A stretch of 34,720 bases of DNA, from NCBI GenBank assembly GCA_002049455.2, contig KV918958.1, forward strand, positions 110,717 through 145,436, read 5' to 3'. A program made the position numbers and the translations under genes. Position 1 is the stretch's first letter, and each line of letters opens with the position of its first letter. Shown here one piece after another: positions 9,268 through 17,350 of this stretch. The notes under the pieces are model-generated. The model ran no database searches, had not been told where the DNA came from, and worked only from the letters and a program-made list of their open reading frames with translations. This DNA is from Porphyra umbilicalis. Lineage: Eukaryota > Rhodophyta > Bangiophyceae > Bangiales > Bangiaceae.

Positions 9268-10779
9268 TCATCCGACGTACGGCTGCAGCAGCGCACCGCG
9301 CTGACCCCAGACATGCTCTATGAGGTCATCTTGAAGCATCTCATGCTCGTCCTCATCGAGCGCTTGGATACGCGCCGCCAGCGAGTGCAGCAGCGTTCCC
9401 TCAGCGTTGGTTGCCCCTTGCATTCCTGGCAGCAGCTGCAATGCAGGCACGTCTCCGGCCAACGGCTGTAGCACGCCGTCAGCATCCACCTCCCCGTCAT
9501 GGGCGGCCGCCCCGTCATTGGCGGCCGCCTCCCCGTCATGGGCGGCCGCCCCTTCATGGGCGGCCGCCCCGTCATTCGGCTCTTGCTCCCCGCCGTTGAC
9601 CTCGTTGTCGGCGTCGTCATGTTGGTCCGTCACGCCCGCCGCGCGTCGCTCGTGCGAGAGATACGTGTGCTTGTGCTCTTTAACGTTCATGTTGTGCAGG
9701 ATGGCGACGGCCATGCCAGCGCGCCGCAACGCCGCGACGGTCTCGAATCGCGCCGGGCGCAGAATGACGTTGAAGCGACATGAGAGCACCGCATAGAGAC
9801 GCTCGACGTCCTTCCTGAGCGCCTCTTGTAGTCGGTTGTAGGTCAGCTCCTTGCGCGTCGTGGGCCGAACGTGGGGGGTAGCAAAGAAGGGGAAACGAGG
9901 ATAGATACCATCAGCAAGGTAGTAGAGCAATGTCCGCGTGCGACCGTCAAGGGTGAAGGGCTTGTCACGGGGCGGCCAAGCCCCCGAGACAATGTCATGG
10001 TACAAGGGCGACGACTTCAGTACGTTGAGGTCGTTCTGGCTGCCGGCGCAACCAATGTAGAAGTGGTAGATGTACGTGTCCTCGTCGCAGACCGTCTCGA
10101 GCACGACCGTCCGACGGCCCTTGCGGTTCTGGAACTGCCCCGCCAGGGCCGTCGGACAGGCGCGCCATTGCCAGTGCGAGCAGTCGATCGCCCCAATGCA
10201 GCCGGGCATCCCGCGCGCCGCGTTGCGTCGCAGCATCTCGTTCAGCTCAGAGTCGTTGGGTGGCCGCAGGTAGTCGGGGCCAAATCGGGCAATGATAAAG
10301 CGTACGAACTTGTGAACGGCCACAGCGATCGTGGAGCGACTCAAACGAACATACTCATCACCACGGTCATACGCCTGCCCATACCCGAGGACGCGGATTG
10401 CAGCAAACACCTTCTGCAGCGGGTACGCTTGCGGCCGCCCGGTCGCGTTCACCTGCTGCCTCCACCACGGGCGATCTCGCAGCGCCTCGTAAATCTGATG
10501 GAAGAGGGCAGTGCTCATACGGAAACGAGTGCGGAAATGGCGCTCCCCGTAAACGGGCGGCCGCCCCGACCACCCAAAATAGTCCCGCATGATGGACATC
10601 GCCCCCAGGTCGAAATCGCGGGCTACATTGCGAGCACGACCAGGAAAAGAGCCTCCGCGGCCCCGCGGGCTCCGCATGCCTAAAACGCTGCGACGCAGCG
10701 CGCGCGCACGGCGGAGAGAAAGGGTCGCGCTTACCGCGAGCATCTCGCCCATGGCGAGGTCGTCCTCATCAGAGGACAT
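9268..10779 (-). CDS. PIF/Harbinger transposase, Plant_tran type (element 1)
   Basis: 503 residues from the ATG at 10779 (MSSDEDD); the frame is open further up, but that part is translated tandem repeat. The order is a basic N-terminus, a helix-turn-helix-like part (FHQIYEALRDRPWW, then YVRLSRSTIAVAVHKFV), and the RNase H-like DDE core of the Plant_tran/DDE_4 group. Acidic residues: D199 in GAIDCSHWQW, D250 in GSQNDLNVL, a conserved LADGIYP motif, and E326 in LQEALRKDVERLYAVL. D199-D250 and D250-E326 spacings (51 and 76) are identical in the element 2 enzyme. After the core comes a Gly/Ala/Asp repeat insertion and the conserved tail HEMLQDDLIEHVWGQRG. The core looks intact. It faces the Myb-like gene and ends just before ENE-like element 3. 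Confidence 0.93.
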   Translation of the reverse strand: MSSDEDDLAMGEMLAVSATLSLRRARALRRSVLGMRSPRGRGGSFPGRARNVARDFDLGAMSIMRDYFGWSGRPPVYGERHFRTRFRMSTALFHQIYEALRDRPWWRQQVNATGRPQAYPLQKVFAAIRVLGYGQAYDRGDEYVRLSRSTIAVAVHKFVRFIIARFGPDYLRPPNDSELNEMLRRNAARGMPGCIGAIDCSHWQWRACPTALAGQFQNRKGRRTVVLETVCDEDTYIYHFYIGCAGSQNDLNVLKSSPLYHDIVSGAWPPRDKPFTLDGRTRTLLYYLADGIYPRFPFFATPHVRPTTRKELTYNRLQEALRKDVERLYAVLSCRFNVILRPARFETVAALRRAGMAVAILHNMNVKEHKHTYLSHERRAAGVTDQHDDADNEVNGGEQEPNDGAAAHEGAAAHDGEAAANDGAAAHDGEVDADGVLQPLAGDVPALQLLPGMQGATNAEGTLLHSLAARIQALDEDEHEMLQDDLIEHVWGQRGALLQPYVG

Positions 10780-10939
10780 GACGGAGTGGACGATAGCCCC
10801 GGCGAGGAGGATGGTCGTCACAGCGGCGCTCGGCGACGAGTGCACAACGATGACAGCGATGCAGGCATGGCGGCAGCGACGTGGTCGCCAGCAGTAGCGG
10901 GTGCCTCCTAAAAAGCTCCTGCGCCGGGCCGGGTGGAAC

Positions 10940-11690
10940 GGCCGCCGCACCCGTGGCGACGCGGCCACCTCGCCCACCCCCGCAAAACGGACACCTGGAG
11001 GGCCCCCACCACCCCCTACCTGCGAAATCGGTGCCGCTAGAGGGGGGGGGAGGCCGCAGCACCCGTGGCGACGCTGCCACCTCGCCCACCCCCCCAAAAC
11101 GGACCCCTGGAGGGCACCCACCACCCCCTACCTGCGAAATCGGTGCCTCTAGAGGGGGGGGGCAGGCCGCAGCACCCGTGGCGACGCTGCCATCTCGCCC
11201 ACCCCCCCAAAACGGACCCCTGGAGGGCCCCACCACCCCCTACCTGCGAAATCGGTGCCGCTAGAGGGGGGGGGCAGGCCGCAGCACCCGTGGCGACGCG
11301 GCCACCTCGCCCACCCCCCCAAAACGGACCCCTGGAGGGCACCCACCACCCCCTACCTGCGAAATCGGTGCCTCTAGAGGGGGGGGGAGGCCGCAGCACC
11401 CGTGGCGACGCTGCCACCTCGCCCACCCCCCCAAAACGGACCCCTGGAGGGCACCCACCACCCCCTACCTGCGAAATCGGTGCCTCTAGAGGGGGGGGGG
11501 AGGCCGCAGCACCCGTGGCGACGCGGCCACCTCGCCCACCCCCCCAAAACGGACCCCTGGAGGGCACCCACCACCCCCTACCTGCGAAATCGGTGCCTCT
11601 AGAGGGGGGGGGAGGCCGCCGCACCCGTGGCGACGCGGCCTCCTTGCCCACCCCCCCAGATCGGGCCTGTAGAGGCCCATCCCCAGCATC
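10940..11690. repeat. 112-113-bp tandem array, about 7 copies
   Basis: The landmark CCGTGGCGAC falls at 10951, 11063, 11176, 11288, 11400, 11513 and 11625. Units vary mainly in G-run length and in CGCTAGAGG versus CCTCTAGAGG. Each unit holds a G run of about 8-10, a C run of about 7 and TACCTGCGAAATCGGTGCC. The array begins 160 bases upstream of the transposase start. It may be the promoter or subterminal transposase-binding array of element 1. Confidence 0.93.
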
Positions 11691-12345
11691 CACCTGCGAG
11701 AACATGACGCGAGGTACAGCGTGCCACGTCGTGCTGTCCTCGAGGGACGCCGCGCTCATGCGTTTTCGGGCTCCTGACTTCTGACCGCACGACAGGCGAC
11801 CGGCCGCGTGTCGTTTCTCTGCCGCGGTTCTACATGAACCTTGACCGCATGAAAGTTGACCGAGCGTTTGGACATGTGACCGACCTTGACAGGTAGTGTC
11901 GCGCCCTCACAGCCATATCTCCCCTCGCACGCAGTCGACTCCCTGCCCACCTGGCCGTACAGCCATTGCGCACAGTGTAACATACACGATCTGCGAGAAG
12001 GATGCGTCCGTCGCTGATCGTGATTCCACCGCGGGCCGAGATCCACCCTTCCTTTCGCCCCATTCTTGCAGTGTGCGCTCCGCGTCCCCCAATTTTCGGG
12101 CCACCAGGCCATATTCGAAATGCGTGGCGCGGCGCCAGGCCCCCCACAACCCTCATTACGGTCTTTCTGCGCAGTGGTGGACGCTCCAGGACGCTGGAAT
12201 CGAGAGGTATGGCAATGCCGCGTCATCCTTGTCAGCGGCGTGTGATAGCCCAGTCATCTGTCGCGCATGGTGCCGTCTGCACCCACACGTGGCAGCCCTG
12301 GTGATTGTCCTTTCACCGGTTTTAGAGTGCCAGAAGCCCATATTG
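11691..12345. other. No gene recognised; TGACCG cluster at its left
   Basis: The sequence between the two transposons. TGACCG occurs four times in 100 bases (11782, 11842, 11857, 11877), next to the element 1 array. No coding frame with a recognisable domain on either strand. Confidence 0.4.
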
Positions 12346-12424
12346 GACGCCGAAACGGCCCAATTGGGCCAATCTCCGTCCGAAGCGGCGTCAGACGTCC
12401 AGATAGGGGGCCTCCTATCTGGAC
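12346..12424. repeat. Nested palindrome and perfect 11-bp hairpin
   Basis: GACGCCG at about 12346 pairs with CGGCGTC ending at 12392, enclosing the 14-bp perfect palindrome GGCCCAATTGGGCC (12357-12370). Next to it GTCCAGATAGG (12397-12407) pairs perfectly with CCTATCTGGAC (12414-12424) around a 6-base loop. It lies about 200 bases before the insertion site of element 2. Confidence 0.85.
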
Positions 12425-12624
12425 GATGAGATTCTATCCAGACTCGATTAGATTCGTTTGAGATGTACTTACCATGGAAATCTAAGTGGCCAGATGGGCG
12501 TTTCCGGACCAGACGGCTTCGTATTATTGCTCGCACGGCGTTTCCCGACACGTCGCAGCGAATATGCCACGTTTCGGCAATATGGCGCATATCTCAGGTC
12601 GTATCGGTATTGTTGGATCCGCCC

Positions 12625-12627
12625 TAA
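12625..12627 (+). other. Target-site duplication TAA, left
   Basis: TAA directly abuts the left terminal repeat of element 2 and is repeated directly at 21512-21514. A 3-bp TAA or TTA duplication is the hallmark of PIF/Harbinger insertion. Confidence 0.9.
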
Positions 12628-12656
12628 GGGCAATCCCAACAACGTCGGCCCCATCT
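12628..12656 (+). repeat. Left terminal inverted repeat of element 2
   Basis: 29 bp starting GGGCAATCCCAACAACGTCG. It is the reverse complement of 21483-21511 except for one base (A at 12639 versus the G expected from the right copy). Confidence 0.93.
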
Positions 12657-12856
12657 CATATTCGTTACACGTTGTGCCACGAAGCAGAAACGTGTCTCTT
12701 TATTAAGGAAATGGGGCCACCGGGCTTTTCTGTCAACGCGATCGACCCCATTCTGGTCTTCAATGGTCATGATGGAATCCTGGAAGTACGAATCAACTCC
12801 GAAGCGCAGAAATGGGGCGGGCGCTGGACCTGCCCCATTCGTGAAGCGAAATGGGG
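12649..12856. promoter_or_regulatory. Left subterminal ATGGGG cluster
   Basis: ATGGGG or its complement CCCCAT occurs six times: 12649, 12711, 12746, 12812, 12833 and 12851, with a CCCCAAT variant at 12872. The right end has the same motif three times (21414, 21468, 21485). Short motifs clustered just inside both ends are typical binding sites for a transposase or its Myb-like partner. Binding is inferred. Confidence 0.5.
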
Positions 12857-12872
12857 CTGGTCCGGTGCCGGC

Positions 12873-13279
12873 CCCAATGTGTTCTGCGTTCTCATTGGTA
12901 GGGTCAAACTAAATGTATATCGGCGTATATCGGTTTAGGGCGCAACGTGTGTTGGAAGGATCTTGATCAGTTTTGAAAAATAATGGCGCGGTTGTCCACT
13001 TTATTACGATGATGACCGCCCTCGGCATTCGAGAGCGGACCAACAGTTTTAGTCGATTGCAGCTGGGTGACGGAGCAGTCGGTTGGTGTCGCGTGATCGG
13101 ATTCTATCGCGGGGTGCAGCGCGTGCCGCGTCGGATGGGATCGGACATGTCCCTCAGAAAAGCGTACAGTGAGGCTCTCGCTCGCCTCGTGACCCCCGAT
13201 CTGGCCTCTGGAGTGCCTGTTGGTGGCGGGACGATGGATGGTTCAGGTGGTGCCATCACCTCCCTGTGGTCGCTTGGGT
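12873..13279. other. Left subterminal region, no gene recognised
   Basis: Less GC-rich DNA between the ATGGGG cluster and the G-rich tandem repeats. GTATATCGG occurs twice close together near 12915. No coding frame with a known domain. Confidence 0.4.
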
Positions 13280-13760
13280 ACGGCAGGGCGGCCAACACTG
13301 TTGCAGAGCCTCAGAGGGTGGGGGGGGAGGGGGGCTGAGCGAGATCGTGTGGGCGGCCGGGCCCCACACGCACACAGATATTTGCAGGTGGCGGGCCGCC
13401 CGACACTGCTTCAGAGCCTCTGGAGGGGGGGGGGGGGGTCGGACTGGATCGAGCGTTGCTCCCGGCCCGACACGCACACAGCGATTTGCAGGCTATAGGC
13501 GGTCCGCCACCGCACACAGAACGGTTTCAGAGGAGGGGGGGGGGTGGGCGGCGGCCTCGGTCGTCTCCCGGCGCCCGCCCGCCGCATTTGGGGGGGGCTG
13601 GTGGGCCGCCACCGCCCACCGCGCCCCCGCACAGGGGGTGCGGCGGTCGATCCAGGACCAGGCGGTACCTGGTTGGCTGCCTCCCAGTGTTTGCGGGGCA
13701 GGTGGTGGTCCACCACTGCGCACAGTGCCTATTGAGAGGGGGGGGGACTCGGTCCGTCGC
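13280..13760. repeat. Degenerate ~104-116-bp G-rich tandem repeats upstream of the transposase
   Basis: Recurring landmarks are CAGAGCC(T) followed by a long G run (13304, 13412; CAGAGGA variant at 13528) and CACGCACACAG followed by TTTGCAGG (13367, 13471). The G run at 13425-13438 has 14 G. At least three copies are clear; decayed ones continue to about 13760. The position matches the 112-bp array in front of the element 1 transposase, though the sequence differs. Confidence 0.7.
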
Positions 13761-14240
13761 TGTGGCCTGCGCCAGGCGTCGCCCGACCGTTCACTGCCCG
13801 ACCCATCGACGTCGTGCCCATCACTGTGACGCGCGCCGCCATCACCCCCATCGTCCCCGGCCATCACACCCATCGTTACCCCCGCTCTATTCTATCGCCC
13901 TGTTCCTCCTCCACGACGTACCCGCTGCGGCGGCACCTGCCCTGTCCTCGGTTTGAGGTGCACGATCCGCGCACGCAACCCAACTTGTGTGCTACCCCTC
14001 TATTTTTTTTCATCCCCAGCCTCCTGTTCTGAGCTCCACTACGACCTGCGCGCATTGGTCCGTCCCCCCCCCCCTGCGCTGCCGACCCGTGATTGAGTTG
14101 CATTGGCGCCCACGACACGTTTGGCCGTGTCCGGCGCCACCGACCGCGGCGGCTGCCGCCAATCGCTTCCGCGGGCGTTTCCACTCGTCCCCCACCTCCT
14201 GCGCTGACCACCCGCCCTAGGGACCCTCTGCTGAGCACTC

Positions 14241-15782
14241 ATGGACGCTGGCGAGGCGGGGCTGTCGAGCACTGCATCTTTGCTCGCAGACGACGATGGT
14301 GGCGTCGTTTGTGCCGCTGTGCGCGCCCACATGGGCGTGCTGTTCCTGCTTCGACGACGGTCGCGCTCCGGCCGTGCCAACCGCCGTCGTCGCTACCGTG
14401 GCTTCGTTGCTGGGCGTCGGCCAAACAAGCGGCGCGACTTTGCCGCTGGGCTCTTCAACATCCAGCGCGACTACTTTGGGGTCAACGCGGAGGCTCCCAT
14501 CTACGACGACCGTGACTTTGAGACGCGGTTTCGCGTGCCGCGCAGTGTGTTTCGACGCGTCTACCAGGCAGTGAAGGACGAGCCGTTCTTCCAGCAGCGG
14601 ATCAACGCGACGGGTCGCCTGCAGGCCCACCCTCTTCAGAAGGTCGTTGCCGCCTTCCGCGTCATCGCGTACGGCGAGGCGGCCGACCGTGCGGACGAGT
14701 ACGTGCGCCTCTCTCGTTCTACTGTGGCGCAAGCGACAAAGCTACTGCTGGAGTTTATTGTGCAGCGGTGGGGACCAACCTACCTGCGCCGTCCGAACAA
14801 TTTGGAGCTGAAGAAGATGATGGAGCGCAATGCGGAGCGTGGCTTTCCTGGATGCATGGGCTCGCTGGACTGCACGCACTGGGAGTGGCATCAGTGCCCG
14901 ACGGGCATGGCGGGCGCGTATCAGAGCCGAAAGGGCTCGCGCGGTGTTGTCGTCGAGGCCGTCTGCGATGAGGACCTGTGGATTTGGCACCTGTTTGTCG
15001 GTGCCCCCGGGAGCTTGAACGACATCAACGTTATGAACCAATCGCCCCTCTACCTCGACGTCACCGCCGGCCGGTGGCCGCCGCGGGATGTGCCCTTTTC
15101 CATCAACGGGACAACTCACACGCTACCATACTACCTGGTCGATGGTATCTACCCTCGTTATGCCTTCCTAGAGTCGCCCCACCCCATGCCATTGACTGAC
15201 GAGGCAAAGACCTTCAACCGTCTGCAGGAGGCGATTCGCAAGGATGTTGAGCGGCTGTTTGGCGTCCTGACTAAGCGGTTTCACATTGCCTTGCACCCAG
15301 GGCGGTGCCGTTCCGTGAAGCAGCTGATTATGACCTACAAGGCGGTGTGCATTCTACACAACATGTGTGTAGAGGCCCGTCGTGGCACGTTTTTGAGCCG
15401 CCGCAGACATGCACGAGGGAACAACGGGGGTGGGAGTGCGGGTGGTGAGGGTGAGGGTCCTGCAGGTGAGGCTGCCGCTGCAGCGGGGGGTCATGGTGCC
15501 CAAGATGGTGGGTCAGGCGATGGCGGCGCTGCTGCCGCCGGGGGAGCTGCACCTGGCGGCGGCATCGGCAACGGCGGCGGCCTCCCGGCCGCCGCTGACG
15601 CTGTCGCTGACCCGCCCCCGGCACTGAACGCTGTGGAGCAACCCCCCGCGGGCGGCATGGTTGTTGTCTTTGATGCATGGGGTGAGACTCGCAATCCCGC
15701 CGAGCACGAGCAGCTCCGTGCCGACCTGACGGCGCACGTATGGAACGACCGCGGCGAGTTGCTGTCCCCGTATGTTGTGTAG
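14241..15782 (+). CDS. PIF/Harbinger transposase, Plant_tran type (element 2)
   Basis: 513 residues from an ATG at 14241. A basic N-terminus is followed by a helix-turn-helix-like segment (VFRRVYQAVKDEPFF, then YVRLSRSTVAQATKLL). The DDE core reads GSLDCTHWEWHQCP (D210), VCDEDLWIWHLFVGAPGS, LNDINVM (D261), YYLVDGIYP and LQEAIRKDVERLFGVL (E337). These are signatures of Plant_tran Harbinger transposases, which cut at the terminal repeats and insert into TAA or TTA. A Gly/Ala-rich linker (about residues 394-455) leads to the conserved tail HEQLRADLTAHVWNDRG. It clearly shares ancestry with the element 1 enzyme but is well diverged, so the two elements belong to different lineages. A TTTTTTTTTCATCCCCAG tract at about 14005-14022 looks like a 3' splice site, so a 5' leader intron is possible. 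Confidence 0.95.
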   Translation: MDAGEAGLSSTASLLADDDGGVVCAAVRAHMGVLFLLRRRSRSGRANRRRRYRGFVAGRRPNKRRDFAAGLFNIQRDYFGVNAEAPIYDDRDFETRFRVPRSVFRRVYQAVKDEPFFQQRINATGRLQAHPLQKVVAAFRVIAYGEAADRADEYVRLSRSTVAQATKLLLEFIVQRWGPTYLRRPNNLELKKMMERNAERGFPGCMGSLDCTHWEWHQCPTGMAGAYQSRKGSRGVVVEAVCDEDLWIWHLFVGAPGSLNDINVMNQSPLYLDVTAGRWPPRDVPFSINGTTHTLPYYLVDGIYPRYAFLESPHPMPLTDEAKTFNRLQEAIRKDVERLFGVLTKRFHIALHPGRCRSVKQLIMTYKAVCILHNMCVEARRGTFLSRRRHARGNNGGGSAGGEGEGPAGEAAAAAGGHGAQDGGSGDGGAAAAGGAAPGGGIGNGGGLPAAADAVADPPPALNAVEQPPAGGMVVVFDAWGETRNPAEHEQLRADLTAHVWNDRGELLSPYVV

Positions 15783-15799
15783 AGACGCAAGGTTACACA

Positions 15800-15840
15800 A
15801 AGGTTTTTTTTTCCCCGCTGGGCAGGGGTTTTTTTTCCTT
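15800..15840 (+). promoter_or_regulatory. ENE-like RNA element 4
   Basis: Sense strand: AAGG (15800-15803) pairs with CCTT (15837-15840), four pairs. T9 (15804-15812) faces T8 (15829-15836). The upper hairpin is CCCC with GGGG (15813-15816 and 15825-15828), extended by GC with GC (15817-15818 and 15822-15823) around TGG, with A15824 bulged. It starts 18 bases after the transposase stop. It is an inverted near-copy of element 5. Confidence 0.75.
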
Positions 15841-16050
15841 AACATCGTTGTCCATAGTGTGTACCATCAGGTCCGCTCTAGTTGAGATCCCCACCACCTC
15901 AGCTGGCGCTTTTGCGGGGTTCCCTGCCTCTCCGCCGTCCCTTCCCCCAGCCCGCCCACCCCTGCGCCCCCACCTCCTTCCAATGGCACGGCTCGCGGCC
16001 TCCACCTCCCCATCGATCCGCCCGCGCCCACCCCCTCGCAGGGCGGCGCC
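15841..16050. other. Pyrimidine-rich stretch between ENE-like element 4 and the satellite
   Basis: C-rich on the + strand, then an abrupt switch to G-rich after about 16050. No gene recognised. Confidence 0.4.
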
Positions 16051-17235
16051 CGCCGCGAATGCGGCGGCTGCGGCGGCGGCGGCGGAGGTGGCGGCGGCGG
16101 TCGGCGGGGGCGGCGGTCGGCGGGGGCGGCGGTCGGCGGCTGTGGCGGGGCGGCGGTCGGTGGGGGCGGCGGTCGGCGGCGGTGGGAGCGGCGGCCGGCG
16201 GCGGAGGCGGCGGCGGTCGGCGGGGGCGGCGGTTGGTGGGGGTGGCGGCCGGCGGCGGAGGCGGCGGCGGTCGGCGGGGGCGGCGGCTGGCGGCAGGGGG
16301 GCGGCGGTCGGCGGGGGCGGCGGTCGGCGGGGGCGGCGGTCGGCGGGGGCGGCGGTCGGCGGTGGGGGGGGCGGCCGGCGGTTGTGGCGTCGGTCGGCGT
16401 TGGGGCGGCGGCAGACGGCGGGGGCGGCGGTCGGCGGGGGCGGCGGTTGGTGGGGGTGGCGGCCGGCGGCGGAGGCGGCGGCGGTCGGCGGGGGCGGCGG
16501 CTGGCGGCAGGGGGGGCGGCGGTCGGTGGGGGCGGCGGTCGGCGGGGGCGGCGGTCGGCGGGGGCGGCGGTCGGCGGTGGGGGGGGCGGCCGGCGGCTGT
16601 GGCGTCGGTCGGCGTTGGGGGCGGCGGCAGACGGCGGGGGCGGCGGTCGGCGGGGGCGGCGGTTGGTGGGGGTGGCGGCCGGCGGCGGAGGCGGCGGCGG
16701 TCGGCGGGGGCGGCGGCTGGCGGCAGGGGGGGCGGCGGTCGGCGGGGGCTGCAGTCGGCGGGGGCGGCGGTCGGCGGTGGGGGGGCGGCCGGCGGCTGTG
16801 GCGTCGGTCGGCGTTGGGGGCGGCGGCAGACGGCGGGGGCGGCGGTCGGCGGGGGCGGCGGTTGGTGGGGGTGGCGGCCGGCGGCGGAGGCGGCGGCGAT
16901 CGGCGGGGGCGGCGGCTGGCGGCGGAGGTGGCGGCCGACAGCTGGGGGGCGGCCGGCGGTGGGGGCGGCGGTCGGCGGCGGGGGGGCGTCTGACGGCGGT
17001 CGGCGGTGGGGGCGGCGGCCGACGGCGGGGGGGCGGCCGGCGGTGGGGGCGGCGGTCGGCGGCGGGGGGCGCGGCCGGCGGCGGAGTCGGCGGCCGGCGG
17101 CTGTGGCGGCGGTCGGCGGTGGCGTCGGCGGCGGGGGCGGCGGCTGGCGGCAGGGGGGGCGGCGGTCGGCGGGGGCGGCAGTCGGCGGGGGCGGCGGTCG
17201 GCGGCGGGGGGGGCGGCCGGCGGCAGGGACCGGGG
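16050..17235. repeat. G-rich satellite spacer (16-bp GTCGGCGGGGGCGGCG unit)
   Basis: About 1.2 kb almost devoid of A and T, with strong G excess on the + strand. The basic unit is 16 bp. A higher-order unit of about 200-215 bp is visible from TGGCGTCGGTCGG at 16385, 16600 and 16799. Many G runs of 4-7 make G-quadruplexes and R-loops plausible. Long open frames on both strands are a by-product of the missing stop codons and are not taken as genes. The spacer lies exactly between the two convergent 3' ends. Confidence 0.9.
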
Positions 17236-17247
17236 AAATGCACTTGT

Positions 17248-17290
17248 AAAGGAAAAAAAACCCCTGCCCAACGGGGAAAAAAAAACCTTT
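17248..17290 (-). promoter_or_regulatory. ENE-like RNA element 5
   Basis: Read on the minus strand: AAAGG (17290-17286) pairs with CCTTT (17252-17248), five pairs. U9 (17285-17277) faces U8 (17260-17253). The upper hairpin equals that of element 4 except that a C-G pair has become U-G, so pairing survives as a wobble. It starts 60 bases after the Myb-like stop. Confidence 0.75.
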
Positions 17291-17350
17291 GTCATACTCA
17301 ACATGCAAACACATCATGTCCCACACACAGGCAACAAACTACAGGTATCT

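Larger units (their letters stand above)
2682..11690. mobile_element. PIF/Harbinger-like element 1 (ends not resolved)
   Basis: The gene set is that of a Harbinger transposon: a Myb/SANT-like protein on + (4597-7046) and a Plant_tran-type transposase on - (9268-10779), tail to tail. An ENE-like element sits at each 3' end (7340-7380 and 9207-9247), with a GC-rich repeat and an Ala-rich ORF between them. Tandem repeats lie outside both genes (2682-2885 and 10940-11690). The coordinates given are those of the outer repeats. I compared 940-2700 with 11690-12620 for inverted repeats next to TAA or TTA and found none, so true ends may lie further out, be degraded, or be complicated by nesting. The frameshift in the Myb gene suggests a decaying copy or an assembly indel. 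Confidence 0.6.

Noticed and set aside
10780..11124. N-terminal extension of the element 1 transposase up to 11124
   Set aside because: The extension translates the 112-bp tandem array and has no counterpart in the element 2 enzyme. The ATG at 10779 gives a protein of matching length.
10940..11690. The 112-bp array as a CRISPR array
   Set aside because: Units are contiguous tandem copies with no unique spacers, and the setting is eukaryotic.
940..12620. Terminal inverted repeats for element 1
   Set aside because: I compared sequences next to TAA and TTA on both sides and found no convincing pair. Shared words such as CGACCTTGACAG (2689, 11881) are in direct, not inverted, orientation.
14005..14022. 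Definite 5' leader intron of the element 2 transposase
   Set aside because: A polypyrimidine-CAG acceptor-like tract is present, but I could not choose a donor among several GT sites.
893..17290. The T-run hairpins as bacterial-type intrinsic terminators or RNA polymerase III terminators
   Set aside because: A bacterial terminator has one T run, after the hairpin. Here two T tracts of matched length flank the hairpin and are enclosed by a second stem, next to protein-coding genes of a eukaryote. Pol III termination would not need the paired architecture.
15793..17326. Several open frames of more than 400 codons on both strands across the G-rich spacer
   Set aside because: The sequence has almost no A or T, so stop codons are absent in all frames. 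The predicted products are monotonous Pro/Arg/Ala or Gly/Arg text without domains.
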